Part shown: piece by piece, positions 42,843 through 49,184 of the stretch
Position numbering within the stretch: the stretch's first letter is position 1
Layout of the letters: each line of letters opens with the position of its first letter
Assembly (NCBI GenBank): GCA_031552405.1
Contig: JAVBMN010000018.1
Span: 62,001-126,000 of the forward strand
Length of the DNA stretch: 64,000 bases
Source: UBA1794 sp031552405
Lineage (GTDB): Bacteria; Bacteroidota; Bacteroidia; Bacteroidales; Bacteroidaceae
Direction: 5' to 3'
Notes under the pieces: generated by a model
Told to the model about the DNA's origin: nothing
Database searches by the model: none
The model's input: the letters and a program-made list of their open reading frames with translations, nothing else
Made by a program: the position numbers and the translations under genes

Positions 42843-44231
42843 ATGGAATATATGCTTCTCATTTTCAGTTTGTTGGCAGGCATTTTTGCCGGTTGGCTGT
42901 GGGCGGGGCGAAAATCTTCCGCTCTAGAAAAAGAATTGATTGCCGGGCAGAAGGAATTGGAGCTTCTGCGCCGTTCCTCTGAAGAAAAAGAGCTTCTGCA
43001 GCAACGGACAACTGCCGAACAGTTGGAGAGAGAACGCGTTCTGGCTGAAACCCGTCTGGAACAGGAGCGTATCGCTGCCGAGAAACGCCTGGCAGATCAG
43101 AAGCTTTATTTTGAGGAGCGCCTTGCCGAGCGTCAGCAGGAAGTGGAAGCACTCCACCAACAGATGAAGACCGAGTTTGAAAACCTGTCTAACCGCATCT
43201 TTAAAGAAAAAACGGAGGATTTCAAGGCTCTCAGCTCCGAGCAGCTTGGCCTTTTGCTCCGACCTTTGGGCGAGAACCTCAAGGAGTTTCGTGAGAAAGT
43301 GGATCAGGTGTATGAGAAGGAATCCAAACAACGTTTCTCTCTTGAAGAGCGCATTCGCGAACTTGTAGAGCTGAACCAACGCATCAGCCAGGATGCCCAC
43401 AACCTGACGCGTGCCCTGAAGGGCGATTCCAAAATGCAGGGTAACTGGGGCGAGATGATCCTGGAACGTATTCTCCAGTCTTCGGGCCTTGTGGAAGGGG
43501 AACATTATTTCCCGCAGGAATTCCTGAAGGACGAGGCGGGCACCCCTCTGCTTCACGAAGAAAGTGGGCAAAAGATGCAGCCCGACATTCTTGTGAAGTA
43601 CCCTGGAAGCCGGGAGATGATAATCGACTCCAAAGTATCCCTTACCGCTTATACTGCTTTTTCCGCTGCCGAGGACGATGAGGAAAAAGCACGTCACCTC
43701 AAGGCGCATCTCCAATCCATCCGTACCCATGTAGAGGAGCTGAGCCGTAAGGATTACTCTCGCTATGATGCGCATGCCCCGGAGTTTGTCATGATGTTTA
43801 TTCCTACCGAATCAGCTTATTTGTTGGCTATTGAGAAAGATCCCCTTCTGTGGGAATATGCGTATACCCGGAAGGTGGTGCTGATGAGCCCTACTAATCT
43901 TATTACCGCCCTGCGCCTTGCGCTCGACCTTTGGAAGCGTGAGTATCAGGTGAAGAATGTACAAGCCATTGTGGACCGCGGCACGTCGCTGTATGATAAG
44001 TTTGTCAATTTTACCGATTCCTTCCAACGCATTGGCGACAGTCTGGGTGGTGTGCAGCGCGAATACGAGAAAGCCTTCCGCCAGCTTTCCGAAGGCCCTG
44101 GAAACCTGGTACGTCAAGCGGAGCAGCTGCGCGGCATGAGCCTTACTCCTAAGCGCCGCATTTCCTCCCGCCTCTTGCAAAAGGAGGAAGGAGAGGAAGA
44201 TGCTGAATCAGACGAAGGTTTGGAGTCTTAA
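42843..44231 (+). CDS. rmuC: DNA recombination protein RmuC
   Basis: The 462-residue protein has an N-terminal membrane helix (about 4-22), a long coiled coil (about 30-190) and the RmuC nuclease-like domain with G-N-W-G-E-M-I-L-E-R-I-L near 201-212 and I-I-D-S-K-V-S near 260. RmuC limits DNA inversion at short inverted repeats in E. coli, which is of some interest in a region rich in palindromes. It lies downstream of yjbQ. Confidence 0.93.
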   Translation: MEYMLLIFSLLAGIFAGWLWAGRKSSALEKELIAGQKELELLRRSSEEKELLQQRTTAEQLERERVLAETRLEQERIAAEKRLADQKLYFEERLAERQQEVEALHQQMKTEFENLSNRIFKEKTEDFKALSSEQLGLLLRPLGENLKEFREKVDQVYEKESKQRFSLEERIRELVELNQRISQDAHNLTRALKGDSKMQGNWGEMILERILQSSGLVEGEHYFPQEFLKDEAGTPLLHEESGQKMQPDILVKYPGSREMIIDSKVSLTAYTAFSAAEDDEEKARHLKAHLQSIRTHVEELSRKDYSRYDAHAPEFVMMFIPTESAYLLAIEKDPLLWEYAYTRKVVLMSPTNLITALRLALDLWKREYQVKNVQAIVDRGTSLYDKFVNFTDSFQRIGDSLGGVQREYEKAFRQLSEGPGNLVRQAEQLRGMSLTPKRRISSRLLQKEEGEEDAESDEGLES

Positions 44232-44257
44232 GTTAGGTGCTTGCAACACTACAAAAC

Positions 44258-44297
44258 AAAAGTAGGAGGAAAACGCACGTTTTCCTCCTACTTTTTT
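44258..44297. terminator. Bidirectional terminator between rmuC and LruC gene
   Basis: A perfect 17-bp stem (44258-44274 with 44279-44295) has a 4-nt loop GCAC. T6 and A4 ends serve both convergent genes. Confidence 0.92.
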
Positions 44298-44317
44298 ATA
44301 TCTACTTGTGAAGAGAT

Positions 44318-45412
44318 TTACCAGCGGGCATAGTTTACATGCTTCTCATAGCAATTTGTCTTCACGCGGTTTCCGCTCCAGTTTACAGGAGAACCTGTTT
44401 CAATCCATGACTTAAAGTCGGGATATGCTTCCCAGAAGTTTGTACGTTCGAAAGCATGGTACGCAGCAACGGGAATAGCCAAACCATAAGGGAATGTGCC
44501 TTCGGGAGCAGCTTTGTCAATAGAGGATACGTAGAACTTAAAGCCGCTTGTCTTGATGAAGTACTTGATCATCTTGGTGTCATTGGATGACGATGAGCAA
44601 GTGGTAGGCACGGGATCATACTTAAAGTATCCACCTACGATCGGGTAGTTTTCCGGAGTGCGTGTGGTATTGCTCTTGTAGTGCTCCATTGTAGTGTAGT
44701 CTTTTACAATGGTATATCCGTCATGCTCTTCATTTCCACCGCCCCATACTACGGGGATGGCTTCATACAGGGGTTTGTTAGCCTCGGTGTTGATAAAACC
44801 TTCTTCGCCAAAGAAGAAGTCTTCACGTACATTTTCCGAAAGCATGTGTTCGCCATTCCCGTCTTCCCAGCCAAATGCAATCTTATTGGCGCTACCCAAA
44901 GCAACAGGCTTCACACAGATCGTGATTTTGGCAGCGCTGGAAACGTTATTTCCTGTAATCGAATGCTTCACATAAAGCACCAGGTCGTTGTAGTCGAAAT
45001 CACCTACGCGGCTGTCTTCAAACATCAGTACAGAACTTCCGTCCTTTACATAAGAATTAGCTTCAAAATCGATAGTGCCTTTGGCATACTTCACAATCTC
45101 AATATAGTCCTGATCCGAAGCGCCTCCCGAGCGTTTTACGGGTTCATTCTGGACCCATGACGGAATTTGGATAGTCAAAGGTATATCCGTAGTGGCCAAC
45201 ACTTCCGTTTCACCGTTGGCACGATGGAGAACCGCCTGACTTACAGTGCCATCTCCATCTACAGGAACCTGATAACTTTTTGTCAACGCGTAACGGTCTA
45301 CAATAGTAACCTCATTGGTCTTTCCAGTTCCTCCTTCTATCGGAGAAGAATCTTCCGCACAGGAAGAAAAAGCAGCTGCGCATGCTGCCATAAACAATAC
45401 TTTTTTCATCAT
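44318..45412 (-). CDS. LruC-domain lipoprotein, shorter paralogue
   Basis: The 364-residue protein has a lipoprotein signal ending F-S-S-C followed by A-E-D, consistent with surface export. The motif D-S-R-V-G-D-F-D-Y-N-D-L-V-L-Y near 129-143 is the LruC/DUF4842 hallmark also seen in the 664-residue protein at 7788-9782, but only one such motif is present. The C-terminus ends in aromatic/basic residues without a sorting domain. Function unknown. It is a single-gene unit with promoter box 45465-45472. Confidence 0.82.
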   Translation of the reverse strand: MMKKVLFMAACAAAFSSCAEDSSPIEGGTGKTNEVTIVDRYALTKSYQVPVDGDGTVSQAVLHRANGETEVLATTDIPLTIQIPSWVQNEPVKRSGGASDQDYIEIVKYAKGTIDFEANSYVKDGSSVLMFEDSRVGDFDYNDLVLYVKHSITGNNVSSAAKITICVKPVALGSANKIAFGWEDGNGEHMLSENVREDFFFGEEGFINTEANKPLYEAIPVVWGGGNEEHDGYTIVKDYTTMEHYKSNTTRTPENYPIVGGYFKYDPVPTTCSSSSNDTKMIKYFIKTSGFKFYVSSIDKAAPEGTFPYGLAIPVAAYHAFERTNFWEAYPDFKSWIETGSPVNWSGNRVKTNCYEKHVNYARW

Positions 45413-45464
45413 ACCCTTAATTTTATAATTGCAAAATATATATTATAAATCATAATTTAATGTG

Positions 45465-45472
45465 CAAATATA
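45465..45472 (-). promoter_or_regulatory. Promoter box for the shorter LruC gene
   Basis: The minus strand reads TATATTTG, 53 nt before the start codon. Confidence 0.6.
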
Positions 45473-45585
45473 CAATGTAAAAGAAAGCGAAGCGCTTTTT
45501 ACCTATAGCTTTTTAATGTATTTTATCATTACAAGGTTCTCTTGGCTTCGTTTTAACATAACCAAGATAGCGCTATCAGGTATTG

Positions 45586-47046
45586 TTACTCGTACAAGTA
45601 AGATTCTATCTCTCTTGTGAAAAACTCCTTTGCCACAGGTCTCAAGGTGTTGTTGTTCTTGACCTTCCCGTCTTTTCCCACTATCATATAGCGGGGATAG
45701 GCGTCTATATGATAATTAGCCGTAAAGAGCTTGGAGGCATCCCTGTCAAGAAAATAGTGTTCGCCCTCCAGCTGGAAGGCCTCAACATCCTTGAGCCATA
45801 GCTCCATCTCAGAACTTATGCATAAGTACACAAATACTACGTCCTTGCCCCGCATTTCCTCTTTGCGGAGTTTGGCCGCAGGAAACTGATCTTTACATGC
45901 CCCGCACCATGTGCCCCATACGTCTATATGGATTACTTTGCCTGGATACCTGTCCGAAAGATTTCTTATAAAGTCCACTGGGGATACAGGTTCTACCGTT
46001 CTGCTTGCAGTCAGATAGGATATGCCCGGGATGTCTATACTGTCGAATTTCGGCATCGCCTGATTCTGTGTCCGGATAATATACTCTTTCACAAATGGCG
46101 AGGAGATCAGCTCCCACGCTCCGGGGAGCGAGTCTGCAGGTTCGCTGAAGTACCTCATCACTCTTGCTGTGATATAGTCTCTGTTAAATCCGGCGGGTTT
46201 CTCTTTCAGCGCCTCGCGAACTTTTATCCAACCTTTCAGATCTTCATTGTTATGATAGTCTTCACCGGCATATTGGTGAAAAAGCGCGCTTGCATAGTTA
46301 AATGTATGATTGTGCCAAAAAATCCCGTATTTAAAGTTTGCCGGATTGTATGTTTCAAATATCCTATTTTCAAAAAGCTTCACTTTTTCGGCAGACGCAG
46401 CAGGCGAATAGTCGGAGTATTTATAGTTCTTTACCCAAAAATTTGAGAATTCATAAGTAAGGATCCTTTGAATCATTTCCTCAGTCTCGCGTGGAATATT
46501 GTTAACATGGACGAAGTTGGATATGGAGTTGCGAAAAACAGAGATCTTCTGTTCCAGAATCTGGTTGTATTCCGGGACAGAAAGAGTGTCCGAAGGCTCT
46601 TCCCCGTAATATTCCGCCCGCAACGAAGCGCTTATATAGTTGAGACCCTTCCACAGGGAATTATTTATATTGGCCCTGTCACCTGAAGAAATTACTGCAT
46701 TTAGATAATCATGACCCTCTATTTTCTTCGCATCTATCGTTACGAATACTGAATCGCCAGGCTCTGCATAAAGAGGTATGGATCTGCCATATTCGATATG
46801 GAATTGTGCAGGATAAGGCGCAAGGTAGGTTATTCTGAAAGAACCGTCGTCCCCCACAATCTGTGCCTTTGTAGGAAAGGCAAATACATCGGTAAAGTCT
46901 ATGCGGATAACTTTCTGGGAATCCTTCCCCATATTAACTACTCTGCCGGCTACAATGATTTCTTTTGGCGAAGGTTCATAAGCTGCCATACCCTTGTTGG
47001 ATAATAAAAGTAGCATAGATACTAAGATCAGTGAAATTGTCTTCAT
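45586..47046 (-). CDS. TlpA-like thioredoxin-fold protein with N-terminal DUF4369-like domain
   Basis: The 486-residue protein has a signal peptide (cleavage near A21-A22). It continues with a beta-rich N-terminal domain (about 28-130), a helical middle, and a C-terminal thioredoxin fold with the redox motif W-C-G-A-C near residue 380 in G-T-W-C-G-A-C-K-D-Q-F-P. The periplasmic TlpA/ResA group reduces or forms disulfides. Such multi-domain TlpA proteins are abundant in Bacteroidota and their partners are mostly unknown. It has its own strong promoter. Confidence 0.87.
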   Translation of the reverse strand: MKTISLILVSMLLLLSNKGMAAYEPSPKEIIVAGRVVNMGKDSQKVIRIDFTDVFAFPTKAQIVGDDGSFRITYLAPYPAQFHIEYGRSIPLYAEPGDSVFVTIDAKKIEGHDYLNAVISSGDRANINNSLWKGLNYISASLRAEYYGEEPSDTLSVPEYNQILEQKISVFRNSISNFVHVNNIPRETEEMIQRILTYEFSNFWVKNYKYSDYSPAASAEKVKLFENRIFETYNPANFKYGIFWHNHTFNYASALFHQYAGEDYHNNEDLKGWIKVREALKEKPAGFNRDYITARVMRYFSEPADSLPGAWELISSPFVKEYIIRTQNQAMPKFDSIDIPGISYLTASRTVEPVSPVDFIRNLSDRYPGKVIHIDVWGTWCGACKDQFPAAKLRKEEMRGKDVVFVYLCISSEMELWLKDVEAFQLEGEHYFLDRDASKLFTANYHIDAYPRYMIVGKDGKVKNNNTLRPVAKEFFTREIESYLYE

Positions 47047-47098
47047 ATATCAGATATTCTAAAGATGGTTACTTACTGGATATAATAACTATAGGCAA

Positions 47099-47130
47099 CA
47101 AACGTAACAAATTTTTCTCTTTCTGCCAAA
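47099..47130 (-). promoter_or_regulatory. Promoter of the TlpA-like gene
   Basis: On the minus strand TTTG (47127-47130) and TACGTTTG (47099-47106) are 20 nt apart, with the start codon 52 nt downstream. Confidence 0.7.
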
Positions 47131-47172
47131 CTTTTTCTCGTATATCTAATGTTTTTTGTGTATAGATGTAAG

Positions 47173-47236
47173 AACCCTCCACGTTCCACTGTCTTCTGAA
47201 ACTCTTTACCACAAGTGGTTTTAAGGTGGAACGTGG
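47173..47236. repeat. Composite hairpin element, copy 2
   Basis: AACCCTCCACGTTCCACTG (47173-47191) matches 27433-27451 exactly. CCACGTTCCAC (47179-47189) pairs perfectly with GTGGAACGTGG (47226-47236) around an inner CTGAAACTCTTTAC segment. Confidence 0.85.
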
Positions 47237-47294
47237 TGCATTCACTGAAGGCGGTTACATTATAAAAACGAGATTTGATATATTTCAAAAAAAT

Positions 47295-47383
47295 GGTGCG
47301 CACGAGTTAAACAATTGGTGCGCACTAATCTTTAAACTGATGCGCACCAGATATTCGCCTCGTGCATATGAAATCTGGTGCGC
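47295..47383. repeat. GGTGCGCAC word cluster
   Basis: GGTGCGCACGAGTT (47295-47308) is followed by GGTGCGCA (47317-47324) paired with TGCGCACC (47341-47348), and by GCGCACCAGAT (47342-47352) paired with ATCTGGTGCGC (47373-47383). Confidence 0.85.
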
Positions 47384-47390
47384 TGCGGTT

Positions 47391-47437
47391 GTAGAAACTC
47401 AGGCCTGAAATTTTAAAACTCAGGCCTGAGTTTCTAC
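47391..47437. repeat. Perfect 18-bp hairpin with AGGCCT core
   Basis: GTAGAAACTCAGGCCTGA (47391-47408) pairs perfectly with 47420-47437 across an 11-nt AT loop. The core CTCAGGCCTGAG is itself a 12-nt palindrome and a related word occurs at 27750-27760. Confidence 0.9.
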
Positions 47438-47521
47438 ACACATAGCGCTGTGTTTTGCTCTTCTTCCACAGCTCTCACTAACCTCTTTGATACCTCTTAT
47501 GGAAGGAGTCTTCATTATAGG

Positions 47522-47580
47522 CCTCCACGCTGAAATCTTTTATAGTAAAGGATTTCAGAAGGCAGTGGAACGTGGAGGGT
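47522..47580. repeat. Composite hairpin element, copy 3 (opposite orientation)
   Basis: CAGTGGAACGTGGAGGGT (47563-47580) is the exact complement of the copy 1 and 2 word. It is preceded by the inner hairpin GCTGAAATC...GATTTCAG around CTTTTATAGTAAAG and by CCTCCAC (47522-47528), which pairs with the GTGGAGG at the end. Confidence 0.85.
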
Positions 47581-47755
47581 AAATGCATATTTACTTATGG
47601 TAAGGCAAATTAGGGAGTGAAAATAAGAATATCACCCTTGTTAATGCAGATGAATAGAGTGATATTTCTGGTTTTAGCCTGTAAGCATATTCAGCAAGTT
47701 CATTCTTTATCGGTACTTCCCCAAACTAACAATTTCTGTTTTGCAGGACATAATT

Positions 47756-47785
47756 TTGATAATTGAAATAGTGATGATATCTTTG
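47756..47785 (+). promoter_or_regulatory. Intact promoter of the decayed HigBA module
   Basis: TTG (47756-47758) and TATCTTTG (47778-47785) are 19 nt apart, with the toxin remnant starting 23 nt downstream. Confidence 0.65.
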
Positions 47786-47807
47786 CTGCATATTGTATGA
47801 GCAGTCA

Positions 47808-47904
47808 ATGTGGATTTTGGCCAAATGATGAAGGAGTATGCAGAAGCGCATTCTAGTTCAAGCCTGTTTTGAAGAATTGCTGTGGCTCATAAAGAAATCG
47901 GGGT
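47808..47904 (+). pseudogene. Remnant of a HigB-type toxin gene
   Basis: Starting at ATG 47808, fragments in three frames read M-W-I-L-A-K, then M-K-E-Y-A-E-A-H-S (from 47829), then F-E-E-L-L-W-L-I-K-K-S-G-Y-D-K. Read together they resemble the first 35-45 residues of HigB/RelE-like toxins (short N-terminus, K-E-Y/F-x-x-x-H, then a W-x-x-x-K-K-S helix). The rest of the toxin is missing and the antitoxin start follows at once, so an internal deletion plus frameshifts are inferred. The call leans on the antitoxin next door. Confidence 0.45.
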
Positions 47905-48268
47905 ATGACAAAAATTGAGAACGAAACCCAGTACAAATGGGCAGTTAGCAGAGTGGAGGAACTTCTTCCATTGGTAGATGACACCACTCCTTTAAATGAT
48001 TCGAAGTGCATTGAGTTGGAGCTCCTTTCTAATCTCGTTGCAGATTACTCTGAAGAGCATTTCTCTTTGAAAGAGCCTTCGCTTATAGATGTATTGGAGC
48101 TCCGTATGTATGAGACGAATCTTAATCAGAAGCCTTGTTAAAACAGATAGGCGTCAGTCCCTTAAGCTTTAATGATTTATATCAGGAAAGTGCGAAGCCA
48201 CATTAAAAATTGCGAGTGAAATAAGTCGGAAGCCGAATATTGATGCTAATATTGTGCTGGGATTATAG
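47905..48268 (+). pseudogene. Frameshifted HigA-type antitoxin gene
   Basis: The first 78 codons (M-T-K-I-E-N-E-T-Q-Y-K-W-A-V) read intact and show the acidic N-terminal half of a HigA-like antitoxin, E-L-E-L-L-S-N-L-V-A-D-Y-S-E-E-H, ending prematurely at TAA 48139-48141. One base lost near 48131 moves the frame to A-L-L-K-Q-I-G-V-S-P-L-S, the start of the helix-turn-helix. A second loss near 48195 moves it again to T-L-K-I-A-S-E-I-S-R-K-P-N-I-D-A-N-I-V-L-G, the usual antitoxin C-terminus, with TAG at 48266-48268. The reconstructed length (about 121 codons) is normal for the family. A 63-codon frame at 48240-48431 overlaps the end and is unrecognised. Confidence 0.7.
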
Positions 48269-48436
48269 AGCATTGATCATTTTTATTCGGTTTAACTCTT
48301 GGTTTAACTCTGAGGCCGAAAGACCGCTAAAAACGCTCGAAAAGATATTAAGAGAAGGAAAATCCGCTGATCCCTATAAGGCCGTGACCCACCCTCGTCT
48401 CAAATTCTATCCACAGTATTTTCGAAGCTAACTTCC

Positions 48437-48482
48437 TGAAAATAAGAAAAGACGCCCGAGAGTGGAAGCCTCCCAAACGCCT
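48437..48482 (-). terminator. Terminator of tRNA-Met
   Basis: On the minus strand a 12-bp stem with several G-U pairs (48451-48462 with 48470-48481) is followed by a T-rich run at 48437-48450. Confidence 0.65.
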
Positions 48483-48494
48483 ATTTCTTCTAAG

Positions 48495-48568
48495 TAGCGG
48501 GACCCGGGATTGAACCGGGGACCTCATGATTATGAATCATGCGCTCTAACCATCTGAGCTATCCCGCC
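48495..48568 (-). tRNA. tRNA-Met (CAT)
   Basis: The minus strand folds into a 74-nt cloverleaf with acceptor GGCGGGA/TCCCGCT, D arm TAGCTCAGATGGTTAGAGC, anticodon CAT in loop TTCATAA, T arm CCCGGTTCAATCCCGGG and discriminator A. The fully paired first acceptor position excludes an initiator. A lysidine-modified tRNA-Ile (CAT) cannot be strictly ruled out without identity scoring. No CCA is encoded. Confidence 0.9.
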
Positions 48569-48591
48569 GTGTGTTTTGCTTAAATGCGGTG

Positions 48592-48622
48592 CAAAGGTAG
48601 ATATTTCTTTTGAATGTCCAAA
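48592..48622 (-). promoter_or_regulatory. Promoter of tRNA-Met
   Basis: On the minus strand TTTG (48619-48622) and TACCTTTG (48592-48599) are 19 nt apart, 24 nt before the tRNA. Confidence 0.7.
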
Positions 48623-48713
48623 CATTTACACTCTTTTTTTCGTTTTATACAAGAAATACTTGGAGGCTATCTACTAAAATACGTATCTTGCCTCCCTAAC
48701 ATAAATCTTGATT

Positions 48714-49103
48714 ATGATACAGCAAGAAAAAATCCACCTGGAATATTTCCTGAAAGCTACTTCTAAAGCAGTGATCTGGGACGCAATCAGTACCCCGTCA
48801 GGACTGGAAAGGTGGTTTGCCGACAGAATAAAATCAGATCAAAAACAATTCATCTTTCAGTGGGGCAAGGAAGAAACCCGTGAGGCTGAAGTAATAAGCT
48901 GCAGAAATGGACACTTTATTCGTTTTCACTGGACAGACGAAGAAGAGACAAAGACCTACTTCGAGATGAAGCTTAATTTTGATGAACTAACCAATGAAAT
49001 TATACTAGAGATAACCGATCATGCCAGTCCTGAGGAAGTGGACGACCAGAAGGAATTGTGGGAGTCGCTGATCGAGAAATTGAGAAGGAACTACGGAGTG
49101 TAA
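48714..49103 (+). CDS. START-like (AHSA1/SRPBCC-type) domain protein
   Basis: The ATG at 48714 gives 129 residues. The pattern F-L-K-A-T-S-K-A-V-I-W-D-A-I-S-T-P-S-G-L followed by W-F-A-D and a C-terminal amphipathic helix is that of a helix-grip START/AHSA1-like fold that holds a hydrophobic ligand or interacts with a chaperone. No function can be assigned. The LptF/G-family permease gene starts 81 bp downstream and has its own promoter box. Confidence 0.8.
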   Translation: MIQQEKIHLEYFLKATSKAVIWDAISTPSGLERWFADRIKSDQKQFIFQWGKEETREAEVISCRNGHFIRFHWTDEEETKTYFEMKLNFDELTNEIILEITDHASPEEVDDQKELWESLIEKLRRNYGV

Positions 49104-49153
49104 ACCTCTTTGAAAAAATAACCAAAAACACATGCATATCCCTTTTTTTGTTG

Positions 49154-49161
49154 TACTTTTG
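49154..49161 (+). promoter_or_regulatory. Promoter box for lptF/G-ribBA
   Basis: TACTTTTG matches TAnnTTTG, 24 nt before the permease start codon. Confidence 0.6.
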
Positions 49162-49184
49162 CAGGCTAAAATGCGGATAATGGT

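Larger units (their letters stand above)
47160..47600. other. Non-coding palindromic-word block related to 27405-27760
   Basis: No gene is visible. The block holds composite hairpin copies at 47173-47236 and 47522-47580, GGTGCGCAC-type words at 47295-47383, an 18-bp AGGCCT hairpin at 47391-47437 and a TAGCGCT word at 47442-47448. The order is A-B-C-D-A against A-B-D-C in the first block. Confidence 0.8.
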
